A program made the position numbers and the translations under genes. Below, piece by piece: positions 49,724 through 58,794 of a stretch of 64,000 nt of DNA. The notes below the pieces were generated by a model. It was given only the letters and a program-made list of their open reading frames with translations. It did not search any database and was not told the DNA's origin. The DNA comes from Bradyrhizobium sp. 1 (GTDB taxonomy: Bacteria; Pseudomonadota; Alphaproteobacteria; Rhizobiales; Xanthobacteraceae). The DNA is taken from contig NZ_JADPJH010000033.1 of assembly GCF_023073315.1 (NCBI RefSeq), forward strand, positions 695,990 through 759,989, written 5' to 3'. Each line of letters begins with the position of its first letter. The first letter of the stretch is position 1.

Positions 49724-50479
49724 TCAGCCGCGGCGTGACAGGAAATCCAGCACGCCGGTCTTGTAGACCTTGTCACCGACCGCGCGCATGTGGTCGCGAC
49801 CGGGAATATCGAGCACTTCCGAGCCTGGAATGATGGCGCCGAGTGCGCTTGCGGATCCCGCCACGTCATCGGTCGAGCCGACCGCGATCAGCACGGGCAC
49901 GTCGATGCGTGCAGCTTCATTCTTTGTCATGAGATCGCGCGTGCCGCGCAGGCACGCGGCGAGCGCGCGGCGGTCGGAGCGGGTCTGATCGGCGAAGGCG
50001 CGGAAGGTGCGCCCGACGGGATCGGTGACGTCGTCGAGCGAGGGCGCTTCCAGCGCCTTCGCGACATTCTCGCCGGGCCCGCTGCCCTCGATCAGGCCGC
50101 CGATGCCGATGCCGCCGAGGATCGCCGAGCGCAGGCGCTGCGGCTCGTTGAGGCCGAGCCAGGCCGTCATCCGCCCACCCATCGAATAGCCCATGATGTC
50201 GGCCTGCGGGATCGCAAGATGATCCATCAGCGCGAGCACGTCGCCAGCCATGGTGGGAATGGAATATTGCGCGGGCTCGTAGAGCTTTGCGCTTTCGCCA
50301 TGGCCACGATTGTCGAGCGCAATGACGCGGCGGCCGTTCTTGCGCAGTTCCGAGACCCAGGTCGGATAGACCCAGTTCACGTTCTTGCTGGAGGCAAAGC
50401 CGTGCACCAGGATGATCGGATCGCCCTCGCCTTCGTCGAGATAGGCAATTTCAACGGCGCCGTTGTGAAAGCTCGGCAT
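49724..50479 (-). CDS. Alpha/beta hydrolase
   Basis: 251 residues. Oxyanion loop VHGFASSK, nucleophile elbow GYSMGG, acid in VGSTDDVAG and His in GRDHMRAVGD. The start is MPSFHNGAVEIAYLDEGEG. It is a typical small esterase/3-oxoadipate-enol-lactonase-like fold. Substrate unknown. The next gene upstream on the same strand ends 35 bases away and may share a transcript. Confidence 0.9.
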   Translation of the reverse strand: MPSFHNGAVEIAYLDEGEGDPIILVHGFASSKNVNWVYPTWVSELRKNGRRVIALDNRGHGESAKLYEPAQYSIPTMAGDVLALMDHLAIPQADIMGYSMGGRMTAWLGLNEPQRLRSAILGGIGIGGLIEGSGPGENVAKALEAPSLDDVTDPVGRTFRAFADQTRSDRRALAACLRGTRDLMTKNEAARIDVPVLIAVGSTDDVAGSASALGAIIPGSEVLDIPGRDHMRAVGDKVYKTGVLDFLSRRG

Positions 50480-50514
50480 CAGCAGTTCCGCGATGTTGTG
50501 GGGAGTGATTGATC

Positions 50515-51651
50515 TTAGGCCGTGGCGGCTGAATTCGCCAGAGCAGCTTCAGCGGCAATCTGCGCCCGGCGGAGCCGCCGCGCCCGTTTGCGATCGCACC
50601 AGGCCTGGGTGAGCCGTTCGGTCGTGGCCTTGATCGAAGACAACAGGCCGAACAACGTCAGCGCCGCGCCGAACAGCCAGAGCGTCAGATCGAACATGCC
50701 GCCGATCAGCAGCAGCGCGCCGCGGCCGAACAGCTTCATGATCGCACGCGTCTTGCTGCCCTGCGCTTCGGCAAGCCGGGCGGCGCGTGCGACGTCTTTC
50801 GGGCCTTCGGCGATACGCAGCGTTTCCATCGCCCCGCGCGTGCCGGTCTTTTCGGCAACGCGCGTGACGTCCTTGCCGAGCCGGACCAGCGCACCGGCCT
50901 TCTCGACGCGGAACGCGGCCTTGATGGCGCTCACGGTCTCACCGGGGCGGAACACCGAGCCCTTGGCGACCGCGTTCTGAAGCATCGGCGCATCGACCAC
51001 CTCGCGCGCGGACCGGCCGGCCCATACCGCGAGCCCCTCGCCGAGCCGTCCCACTTTGCGGGCGTCCTTGACCAGCGTCAGTCCGGCACGCACAGGCGCG
51101 GCGCCGCCGACCGACACGTAAGTCGCGGCCGTGACCGCAAGGCCCGCTGTCGCAAGGCCGAGCACCAGGCGGTCGGTGTCCTCGCCCATAGCGAGGTGCT
51201 TGCCTTCCCGGACCACGTCCCTGACGTCGCCGATCACGAAGAGATCGCCGGCCACGGTGCCGGACAGGCTCGCGACATCGTCGGCGGTGCCGGTGACGAG
51301 CCCGGTGGCAAACCGCTTGGCGAAATGCGAGGTGGAATTTTCGTCCTTGACCGCATCGCTCACGCGATTGAGCAGGTCGTCGGACAGCGCGATGTTGCGG
51401 TCGCGCGCGAGCGCCACAAAACTGTCGGCGAGATCGGCATCGCCCGCCGCGAGCGCGGCTTCGATGTTGTCCTGAACCAGGCGATCGTTCTGCGCGAGAG
51501 CCGCATCGAGCTTGAGTTCGGAGAGCGCGGCCGGATCGTCATGGGCGGCGAGGATCGCGCCGGCCTCGCGGGCATGCGGTGCTACCTGCGCGAGCAGGAA
51601 GCTGCATGCGGCAATACCGGTCAACGCTGTCGTGATTCGCAGCCATTTCAT
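50515..51651 (-). CDS. Membrane-associated protein with pretoxin-like central segment
   Basis: 378 residues from ATG 51651 (MKWLRITTALTGIAACSFLL); longer starts are open but poor. An N-terminal hydrophobic segment or signal precedes an alpha-rich region. The central segment GDLFVIGDVRDVVREGKHLA followed by a hydrophobic pair of helices (GLATAGLAVTAATYVSVGGAAP) resembles pretoxin/pore-type linkers of polymorphic toxins. A C-terminal hydrophobic hairpin (GALLLIGGMFDLTLWLFGAALTLFGLLSSI) and a basic tail follow. No toxin domain is visible. Function unknown. Confidence 0.75.
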   Translation of the reverse strand: MKWLRITTALTGIAACSFLLAQVAPHAREAGAILAAHDDPAALSELKLDAALAQNDRLVQDNIEAALAAGDADLADSFVALARDRNIALSDDLLNRVSDAVKDENSTSHFAKRFATGLVTGTADDVASLSGTVAGDLFVIGDVRDVVREGKHLAMGEDTDRLVLGLATAGLAVTAATYVSVGGAAPVRAGLTLVKDARKVGRLGEGLAVWAGRSAREVVDAPMLQNAVAKGSVFRPGETVSAIKAAFRVEKAGALVRLGKDVTRVAEKTGTRGAMETLRIAEGPKDVARAARLAEAQGSKTRAIMKLFGRGALLLIGGMFDLTLWLFGAALTLFGLLSSIKATTERLTQAWCDRKRARRLRRAQIAAEAALANSAATA

Positions 51652-51956
51652 GCGGAAAGCCCGGACGGTCCTGAGATCCTGCGCCTGATGAGCAGTCTTT
51701 TCGTCGCAAATGCGCGCGTCCACAGACATAGTATGCCAAAATTGCGACACAACGTCCCCGACGAAAGAAGGGCTTCTCTCAGGCCGCAAGATTGTGTCGA
51801 ATTTGCATGAGCAAATGAGCATGGGGCAATGCGGACGTTTCGGTTCCGCCGGACTAGCAATCATCAACACCCGCCAGTATGGTCCGCGGCGCCTTAAAGA
51901 TGCCGCGCCAGTTCTTGATTGTGTCTGCCGCCATTGCCACTCCAGGATGAACTACG
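51652..51956. other. Gap with divergent promoters
   Basis: About 300 bases between two divergent genes. Open frames extend from the minus gene but lack ribosome sites. No repeat or hairpin stands out. Confidence 0.4.
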
Positions 51957-52202
51957 ATGTCCGACCATGTCGTCCCGCACTTCCATAACGATGCCGGTGT
52001 TCCCGTCATCGAGATCGGCTCGCAAGAGTTCATGTGCGTGGGCGCCAACCCTCCGTTCGACCATCCGCACGTCTTCCTCGACCTCGGCAACGACAACGAG
52101 ATCATCTGCCCCTACTGCTCGACGCTGTACCGCTTCGCGGCGGACCTGAAGGCCGGCGAAGCCCGTCCACCGGAATGCGTGCTGAAGGACAAGGTGGCCT
52201 GA
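51957..52202 (+). CDS. zf-CHCC zinc-finger protein (NDUFS6-like)
   Basis: 81 residues, MSDHVVPHFHNDAGVPVIEIG. The pattern EFMCVGANPPFDHPHVFLDLG then IICPYCSTLYRF has Cys, His and a CxxC pair, as in the zinc-finger domain related to mitochondrial complex I subunit NDUFS6. Widely conserved in alphaproteobacteria. It is followed after 19 bases by the FAD monooxygenase. Confidence 0.9.
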   Translation: MSDHVVPHFHNDAGVPVIEIGSQEFMCVGANPPFDHPHVFLDLGNDNEIICPYCSTLYRFAADLKAGEARPPECVLKDKVA

Positions 52203-52221
52203 CCGCGCCCACCGGTCAGGG

Positions 52222-53424
52222 GTGGCGCTCTCCCGAACGATTGTCATCGCCGGAGCCGGCATCGGTGGTTTGACGGCCGCACTCGCGCTTGCCGCCCGCG
52301 GCTTCCGCATCGTCGTGCTGGAAAAAGCCGAGCGGCTCGAGGACGTCGGTGCCGGCCTGCAACTCTCCCCCAATGCCAGCCGCGTGCTGGTCGAGCTCGG
52401 CCTTGCGGAGCGGCTGAAGCTGCGCGCCGTCGTCCCGGAGGCGGTCTCGATCATGAGCGCGCGCGCCGGCGGCGAATTGCTGCGCATGCCGCTCGGCGAG
52501 CTGGCATCGGCACGCGCTGGCGCCCCCTATTGGGTGGTGCATCGCGCCGATCTGCAATCCGCGCTTGCCGGCGCAGTCGCCGACCATCCCGATATCGACC
52601 TCAAATTGGGTGCGACCTTCGAAGATTTCGCGCCTCACGCCAAGGGACTGACCGTGGTCCATCGCAGCGGCACGATCCGCCGCAGCGATCTCGCCAGCGC
52701 GCTGATCGGCGCCGACGGCATCTGGTCGACGGTCCGCCAGCATCTGTTTCCCGAGGTGCAGCCGCGCTTCTCCGGGCTGATCGCCTGGCGCGGCACGCTG
52801 GACGCCACGCAACTGCCGAAGGATTTTACCGCGCGGCGGGTGCAGCTCTGGATGGGCGCGAACGCCCATCTCGTCGCCTATCCGATCGCGGGCGGCCGCC
52901 AGATCAACGTGGTCGCGGTTCTGCCGGGCACCTGGAACAGGCCGGGCTGGAGCACGCCCGGCGATCCCAGCGAGGTGATGGACTCCTTCGCCGCGCCCCG
53001 CTGGCCGCCGGCGGCGCGGATGATGCTGGCGACGGTGGACAGCTGGCGCAAATGGGCGCTGTTCGGCGTGCCCGACGGCTGCCCCTGGAGCAGCGGCCCG
53101 GTCGCGCTGCTCGGCGACGCCGTGCACGCGATGCTGCCCTTCGCCGCGCAAGGCGCCGGCATGGCGATCGAGGATGCCGCCGTGCTCGCGCAGCATCTGA
53201 GCCTCGAGGCCGCCGAGAGCACCGCAGGCATCAGTGCGGCGCTGAAGCAATATGGCCGTGCGCGCCAGGCGCGGGTGCGGCGGGTACAGCGGACCGCGCG
53301 GCAACAGGGGCGCATCTATCATCTCGGCGGACCGCTCGCGGCCGCGCGCGATCTTGCGATCCGCGCGCTCGGGCCGGAGCGCATGCTGGCGCGCCAGGAC
53401 TGGATCTACGGCTGGCGCCCCTGA
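52222..53424 (+). CDS. FAD-dependent monooxygenase (salicylate-hydroxylase-like)
   Basis: 400 residues from GTG 52222. The dinucleotide-binding motif is IVIAGAGIGGLTAALALAARG, the DG motif is LIGADGIWSTVR and the GD motif is ALLGDAVHAMLPFAAQGAGMAIEDA. It is a group A flavoprotein hydroxylase acting on an aromatic or similar ring with NAD(P)H and oxygen. The start codon is close to the zf-CHCC gene, so they may share a transcript. Confidence 0.93.
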   Translation: MALSRTIVIAGAGIGGLTAALALAARGFRIVVLEKAERLEDVGAGLQLSPNASRVLVELGLAERLKLRAVVPEAVSIMSARAGGELLRMPLGELASARAGAPYWVVHRADLQSALAGAVADHPDIDLKLGATFEDFAPHAKGLTVVHRSGTIRRSDLASALIGADGIWSTVRQHLFPEVQPRFSGLIAWRGTLDATQLPKDFTARRVQLWMGANAHLVAYPIAGGRQINVVAVLPGTWNRPGWSTPGDPSEVMDSFAAPRWPPAARMMLATVDSWRKWALFGVPDGCPWSSGPVALLGDAVHAMLPFAAQGAGMAIEDAAVLAQHLSLEAAESTAGISAALKQYGRARQARVRRVQRTARQQGRIYHLGGPLAAARDLAIRALGPERMLARQDWIYGWRP

Positions 53425-53445
53425 CGCGGCCGCAGTCGTGCGGAC

Positions 53446-53868
53446 TCAGCGAACGGCGCGGCCTGATTTCGGGGCGGGCTTGATGTCAGGCCGCTGCGGC
53501 GCAGACGTCACGGGCGCGGTATTCGGCGGCGTCTCCCGGCACCTGTTACGGCGCCAGGCGTCGTCGGCGAGCTGCGCCCGACCGCGCACCGCGACGTAGT
53601 CGTTGCGATAGGCAAGCTCGGAGACGACCGCGCCGCCGGCCCCGGTCTCTGCCTTGTCCATCAGCTTCTGCAACTCGGCGGTGCGGGTGGCGAGCTGCCT
53701 GCGCTCGGTCTCGAGCTGCTTGCAGTCGTACAATTCGTATGCTCCGGGATCGGCAAAGGCCGGAGCGACCGTCTCGCTCATGCTGGCGCAGCCGGACAGC
53801 GCGGCGCCCGCAAGCAGCACGACAAGCGCGCCTGGGCCGCGCAGGGAAGAGGAAAACGAAACAGCCAT
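53446..53868 (-). CDS. Small lipoprotein
   Basis: 140 residues. The signal peptide ends in a lipobox (LLAGAALSGC-A, Cys at about 27). The mature part contains a coiled-coil helix (CKQLETERRQLATRTAELQKLMDKAET) and a Pro/Lys-rich tail. The Cys at CKQ and NRCRE may pair. It is an outer-membrane or periplasmic lipoprotein of unknown function. Confidence 0.85.
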   Translation of the reverse strand: MAVSFSSSLRGPGALVVLLAGAALSGCASMSETVAPAFADPGAYELYDCKQLETERRQLATRTAELQKLMDKAETGAGGAVVSELAYRNDYVAVRGRAQLADDAWRRNRCRETPPNTAPVTSAPQRPDIKPAPKSGRAVR

Positions 53869-54042
53869 GCCGGATGAATAGTCCCCGTGGATTGAGAATG
53901 CCTAAAGCAACAACAGATGTCCGGATTGAGGCTTTGCCTTGTGCGGCCGGCTCGCTTAAGGAAGAACCACCCACCCGGCCTTGCGAAGCGCCAATTCCAG
54001 ACGGCCGAAGGTGGACTTAAGTGTTTGATCTCGTTGGATCAA

Positions 54043-54131
54043 GCGGGCATGGCGGAATTGGTAGACGCAAGGGACTTAAAATCCCTCGGTGCGCAAGCGC
54101 TGTGCCGGTTCGACCCCGGCTGCCCGCACCA
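54043..54131 (+). tRNA. tRNA-Leu(UAA)
   Basis: The acceptor arms GCGGGCA (54043-54049) and TGCCCGC (54121-54127) pair fully; discriminator A and encoded CCA follow. The D-loop has GGAATTGGTAGACGC and the anticodon loop CTTAAAA gives anticodon TAA (UAA in RNA), reading UUA. A long variable arm (TCGGTGCGCAAGCGCTGT) and the TTCGACC T-loop confirm a class II leucine tRNA. Confidence 0.97.
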
Positions 54132-54354
54132 CGAGAGCTGACGGCGCAAGCCGCCGCGGCAGGATGCAGAAGCGGGCTCGTCACGCGCGCCCCTCACGCA
54201 ATCATCTGTTTACCAACACGCCGCTCCGCCTCCAGAACCCTCGAGCCGCAATCGACCTTTACTCCACCTTAGATCGTCCTCCCCTAAAGCGAATGAGGTC
54301 TGCGCCTGTCGCGGCGGACCTCCTGCAAACGCTACGGCCGGAGCGGCGGCTTCG

Positions 54355-55875
54355 ATGGTGAGAGCTCTCATGGACGCACGCGAGAATTGGTCGCAAGACC
54401 GGATTGGCGGGGCGCCCAGTGCGTTCGGGCGCCATTTGCACGGGCGCGAGGTCTACCTTTTCCTGATCGCGTTCCTGTCGGTGTTCTATCTTTCGAACGG
54501 GCCGATCCAGCTCAGCCATTACGACCTCGGCTGGCACATCGCCGCAGGCGACCTCATCCGGGAGCACGGCGCGGTACCGGTGCAGGATCCGTGGGCGTTC
54601 ACGCTTGGCGACAAGCGATGGTACAATCTGTCGTGGCTCTGGGACGTGATCGCCAGCGTACTCTATCAACATTCAGGCTTTGCCGGGATCGTCCTGCTCG
54701 TCGTCGCCTGCGGCGCGATCATCGTTGGGTATCTGACGTTCTCGGCCTTGCGCAGCGGCGCATCGGCCGCCGCGGTTTGCATCACCGTCTTCGCCTCGTG
54801 CCTGCTCTACCCCTGCTATGAGGCGGCGCCCAACACCTATCTGGCGGCCTCACCGAATATCGCGACCATGCTGTTCGCGGTCGTCTTCTACGGGGAATGC
54901 TTGCGGCGGCGCGGCTGGTTCCTGTTGCCCGTGCTGATGGTGCTGTGGGTCAATTTGCATGGCGGCTTCATGCTCGCTTTTCCCATCATCGGCGTCTTCG
55001 CCGGCGTCGCCTTGCTGCGGCGGGATTGGGTGAGCTTCAGGAATTACTGCCTCGCGGGCGTGGGATGCTTTGCCGCGATCTTCGTCAACCCGCTGGGATG
55101 GCACATCCACGACGGCGTGATGGCGACGATGGGCCACTTCATCCAGGCCAATATCGGCGAATGGCGTCCCTACTTCCACAACATGGAGATCCCGGGAAGC
55201 ATTCCCGGCATCGCCTATGCGTTGGCGTTCGTTGCGCTCGAGCTGTGGTACCGCAACTCAAAGCCCGTTCCATTAGAGCCGCGCCTGCTCGCATGGCTGT
55301 TTTTGGCGCTCGGCCTCTATCAGTTCAGATACGCCGCGTTCTTCTTCATCTTCTCGACGGTCCCGATGGCGCTTCACGTCGATCGGCTGTTGCCCGAACG
55401 CCTTGCGCGGTTCGACATCCGGCGCGCGATGCTGGCGGCGGGTCTCGTGGGGGTCCTGGTGCTGCCGCTCGCCTTCATCCAGGTCAGACCCGCGCTGGCG
55501 CTGCCGGACATGCTCTCGGACGAGGATGCCGGCTATCTCCTGGCGCATTCCACGCATTCGCGCGTGCTCAATCACTGGAATTCCGGCGGGCTCCTGATCT
55601 TCCGGACGCATGGATCGGTGCCCATGTTCGTCGACGGAAGGGCCGCGACCGCCTATCCGGACGAGTTGCTGCGCGACTATCTCAAGCTGGTCCGGTGGGA
55701 GATCGACGAGGCCGCCTGGGACAATGTGATCGGCAAATACAAGGTCGACGCGGTGCTCTGGATCAGAGGGCACGAACAGCTGAGGCAGTTCCTCGTCAGC
55801 CGCAGGGGCTGGAAAGAGGATTACACCGGCGCATATATGAGCCTCTATACCGCGCCGCCGGCCGCCGCGCGGTAG
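54355..55875 (+). CDS. Multi-spanning GT-C-like membrane protein
   Basis: 506 residues from ATG 54355; ATG 54370 is an alternative. About ten hydrophobic spans (LFLIAFLSVFYLS, GIVLLVVACGAIIVGYLTF and others). The first large loop has HYDLGWHIAAGDLIREHGAVPVQDPWAFT. The C-terminal soluble part has VLNHWNSGGLLIFRTHGSVPMFVDGRAATAYP, a pattern seen in STT3/oligosaccharyl-transferase-like bacterial membrane proteins. It is probably a lipid-linked sugar transferase; the donor is unknown. Confidence 0.82.
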   Translation: MVRALMDARENWSQDRIGGAPSAFGRHLHGREVYLFLIAFLSVFYLSNGPIQLSHYDLGWHIAAGDLIREHGAVPVQDPWAFTLGDKRWYNLSWLWDVIASVLYQHSGFAGIVLLVVACGAIIVGYLTFSALRSGASAAAVCITVFASCLLYPCYEAAPNTYLAASPNIATMLFAVVFYGECLRRRGWFLLPVLMVLWVNLHGGFMLAFPIIGVFAGVALLRRDWVSFRNYCLAGVGCFAAIFVNPLGWHIHDGVMATMGHFIQANIGEWRPYFHNMEIPGSIPGIAYALAFVALELWYRNSKPVPLEPRLLAWLFLALGLYQFRYAAFFFIFSTVPMALHVDRLLPERLARFDIRRAMLAAGLVGVLVLPLAFIQVRPALALPDMLSDEDAGYLLAHSTHSRVLNHWNSGGLLIFRTHGSVPMFVDGRAATAYPDELLRDYLKLVRWEIDEAAWDNVIGKYKVDAVLWIRGHEQLRQFLVSRRGWKEDYTGAYMSLYTAPPAAAR

Positions 55876-55877
55876 GA

Positions 55878-57194
55878 TCAACTCGCCTGCGGTGCCGACT
55901 GGCCTGAGGGCTCACGCGGCAGCAGGAGCCAGAAGCAGATCAGCGCGATCGCAAGCTGGCCGAAGCCGCCCATGAATGCGATCCCCGAAACCGAAGCCAG
56001 CGTGGGGATGGCAACTGCAATCGCGAGCACCGCCGCCATCATCACCACGGGCAGGTCAACGACGAGAACGGCGGCGTAGAGCGCCACCTCGAAGAAGGCA
56101 TATTCCTTCAGCCTGGGCGCGCAGAGATAGAGCGCATACATCGCGAGCACGGTGATGCGCATCGCGGCCTCGGGATGATCGATCAGCCAGCCGTCGAACG
56201 CCTGAAGCAGCGAGACGTCGCCGGCCGGACGCTGCGCCCTGAACATGTGCCATACGGACAGCGCGAGCGGCGCAAGCACGAACGCGACCGCAATGAGACC
56301 ATAGAGCACGGCGACGACCGGCTTGCTGCCGGCGAGCCCAAAATGGTCTGCGAGCGTCAGCGACAGAAAGAGCAGCGACGGATTGACCTCATTCCCCGGC
56401 GCATGCTGTCCGGGGATCTGGCCGAAGATCGCGGCAAGCCAGCTCCTGAACAGGTCCGGATAGATCGCCAGCGACGCCAGGATCGGCAGGGCGAACATGC
56501 CGGCCGCCACCGCGATCAGCAGGAATTTGCGGCGTCTCGGCAGCGGCAGGAAATAGAGCGCGGCAAGCACTGGGAAGAACACCAGCTTGAACGAGGTCAC
56601 GAGGCCGAGCAGTGCGGCACCGGCAAGCTGCGGCGCAATGCTCGCGCCGCCGCGCTCGGGCTGCGCGGGGCGCAGCAACAAAGCGAGCGATGCCGCCGTC
56701 AACAGGCCGCTCAGGATCGCGAAATTGCCGGTCGCGATAATCCAGTCGAAGCCGACGAAACCACCCAGCGCGAACACAACCCGCACAGCGACGTCCTGCA
56801 AGTCCCGGCGGCTCTTGCCGAGACCGGGCAGCAGCAGCGCACAGATCACCGCGAGGACAAGAAAGATCGGCTTGTAATGCGCGACGAGAAAGCCGCCGGC
56901 GCAGAGCGGTCGAAATGCATCGAGGGTGACAGGAAGATACGGGTAGGACAGCTTGGTGTCCTTCAGGTTCTTGACGAAATAGGGATCGAGCCCCGCGACA
57001 TGGGCCTCCACCGCCGCGCAGTTCACCCGCGCGTCCCAGCCGAATGTCTCGTCCGCGCCGAGATCGATGGCGACAGCCGTTGCGACCAGGACGGCCACGG
57101 CCAGGATGAAGCGGGTCAACCAATTCCTCCGTGACGCTCCCGCAGCAACGGGGCGCTGTTGTCCAGCATCGGCGGACGAAGCAAGACTTGTCAT
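55878..57194 (-). CDS. GT87-like (DUF2029) membrane glycosyltransferase, paralogue B
   Basis: 438 residues from ATG 57194, which overlaps the upstream gene's TGA (ATGA), so translation is coupled. About eleven spans. The first periplasmic loop FGWDARVNCAAVEAHVAGLDPY followed by DTKLSYPYLPVTLDAF is the GT87 signature (acidic residue and DPY). It is a close paralogue of 57191-58483 in the same order along its length. GT87 enzymes use polyprenyl-phosphate mannose. Confidence 0.85.
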   Translation of the reverse strand: MTSLASSADAGQQRPVAAGASRRNWLTRFILAVAVLVATAVAIDLGADETFGWDARVNCAAVEAHVAGLDPYFVKNLKDTKLSYPYLPVTLDAFRPLCAGGFLVAHYKPIFLVLAVICALLLPGLGKSRRDLQDVAVRVVFALGGFVGFDWIIATGNFAILSGLLTAASLALLLRPAQPERGGASIAPQLAGAALLGLVTSFKLVFFPVLAALYFLPLPRRRKFLLIAVAAGMFALPILASLAIYPDLFRSWLAAIFGQIPGQHAPGNEVNPSLLFLSLTLADHFGLAGSKPVVAVLYGLIAVAFVLAPLALSVWHMFRAQRPAGDVSLLQAFDGWLIDHPEAAMRITVLAMYALYLCAPRLKEYAFFEVALYAAVLVVDLPVVMMAAVLAIAVAIPTLASVSGIAFMGGFGQLAIALICFWLLLPREPSGQSAPQAS

Positions 57195-58483
57195 GGATGC
57201 AGGCCTTCCGGCTCGAGGCGTCCGGGCTCGGCTCGAAAGTCGAGCAGCAGGATCCAGAAGCATGTCAGTGCGATGACGAGGAGACTGAAATTGCCTTCGA
57301 CCGTGTACCCCGTCATCGAGATCAGCCCCGGGACGATGAGACCGACGCCGAGAACGGCGGCGAGTCCCTGGGCGGGAAGATCGACGACGAGAATCGCGGC
57401 ATAGAGCGCGAGCTCGAAGAAGGCATATTCCTTGAGGCGCGGTGAAGAGAGATAGAGCGCGAACATGGCGAGCACCGTCACGCGCATCGCCGCGTGAGGA
57501 TGATCGATCAGCCAGCGATCGAGCCGCAAGAGAGGCGATCCCGCCTCCCCGCTCCCGGCTGCACGCACGACAGACAGGATGAACGGCACCAGCACGAGCG
57601 CGAGTGCCAGGAGCGCGTAGGCCGCGAACAGGGCCGGCTTGCTGTGGGCGAGGCCGGCATGCTCCATGAGGCTGCGCGCCAGCAGCAGCAGCGACGGGTT
57701 GATCTCCACGAGGTCGACGGAATGCTGGTTCGGGATCTGTCCCGCGATGGCCAGCAGCCAGCTCGCGAACAGATCAGGGTACAGCAGCCACGATATCAGG
57801 ATCGGCAATGCGAAGCAGAACGCCGCGACCGCGATCAGCATCAGCTTGCGCGCGCGCGGCAGCGGCAGGAAATAGAGCGCCGCGAGCACGGGACAGAACA
57901 CCAGCTTGAACGATGTCGCAAAGCCGAGCAGAGCAGCGCCGGCGAGACGCAAGGAGAAGCTCCGGTCCGCCAAAGCGCCGGATGCCGGCGGACGCAGCAG
58001 AAGCTTTAGCGCGATCGCGGTCAGCACGCCGCTCAAGATGACGAAATTCCCCGACGCCACCACCCATTCGAAGCCGACGAACCCGCCGAGCGCGCAGAGC
58101 ACCCTGAGCGCTGCATCGCGCGCGCTCGCGCGCGTCTGGCCAAGTCCGGGCAGGATCAGCCCGCACAGCACGGCGAGCACGAGATAGATGCTCCTGTAAT
58201 GATCGACGACAAAGCTGCCCGCGCAGATCGGGCGAAACAGGTCGAGCGTGACAGGCAGATAGGGATAGGACAGTTTCGTGCCCTTCAGATTGCTGACGAA
58301 ATAAGGATCGAGCCCGCCGGCATGCGCATCGACCGCCGCGCAATTGACCTCCGCGTCCCAGCCATATTTCGCGTCGCGCATGGCGTCGTTGGCGAGATTG
58401 CCGAGCACCAGCAGCGCGGTCAGCACGATCAAGGCGGCAAGCCAGACGTTGCGCCTCGCAGCCAAGCCGGCCGAGGATCCCAT
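57191..58483 (-). CDS. GT87-like (DUF2029) membrane glycosyltransferase, paralogue A
   Basis: 430 residues from ATG 58483; GTG 58513 is an alternative. Loop 1 is YGWDAEVNCAAVDAHAGGLDPYFVSNLKG, almost the same as paralogue B. Shared later blocks are CALGGFVGFEWVVASGNF, AALYFLPLPRARKLMLIAVAA and MRVTVLAMFALYLSSPRLKEYAFFELALYAAILVVDLP. The upstream 310 bases hold no other gene. This gene is transcribed first and paralogue B second. Confidence 0.85.
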   Translation of the reverse strand: MGSSAGLAARRNVWLAALIVLTALLVLGNLANDAMRDAKYGWDAEVNCAAVDAHAGGLDPYFVSNLKGTKLSYPYLPVTLDLFRPICAGSFVVDHYRSIYLVLAVLCGLILPGLGQTRASARDAALRVLCALGGFVGFEWVVASGNFVILSGVLTAIALKLLLRPPASGALADRSFSLRLAGAALLGFATSFKLVFCPVLAALYFLPLPRARKLMLIAVAAFCFALPILISWLLYPDLFASWLLAIAGQIPNQHSVDLVEINPSLLLLARSLMEHAGLAHSKPALFAAYALLALALVLVPFILSVVRAAGSGEAGSPLLRLDRWLIDHPHAAMRVTVLAMFALYLSSPRLKEYAFFELALYAAILVVDLPAQGLAAVLGVGLIVPGLISMTGYTVEGNFSLLVIALTCFWILLLDFRAEPGRLEPEGLHP

Positions 58484-58794
58484 CCATCGTGCTGCACCGG
58501 TGACGTCGGACACCGCGAAAATACCCTGTCGCCCTGGTTGTCGTGTTGGGTTGCCCCGGCGCCCTGCGCGGCACCCGGTCAGGTCACAATGGACAGGATG
58601 GGTTGCGGATTCATCTCCCCGGTGTGGCGTCCCCGGTCTTATGGTGAACAGCTGGTTGCCGGCCCGAGGCCCGCAATCGGGACGACCTATGCTGATCTCT
58701 GGTCCGCCCCCGCCTGCCAGCCATCCCGAAACATGGGTTGTGCAACGCAACATCGACGATAGATAAAGCCTCTGAATTTCAGAGGTGAGCTTTC
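58484..58794. other. Gap between divergent genes
   Basis: About 310 bases. Minus-strand open frames here are Arg/Cys/Gly-rich and lack ribosome sites. No repeat stands out; it must carry promoters for the GT87 pair and the MFS gene. Confidence 0.4.

Noticed and set aside
54043..54355. Genomic island integrated at the tRNA-Leu gene
   Set aside because: No integrase is nearby and no direct repeat of the tRNA 3-prime end is seen in the window.
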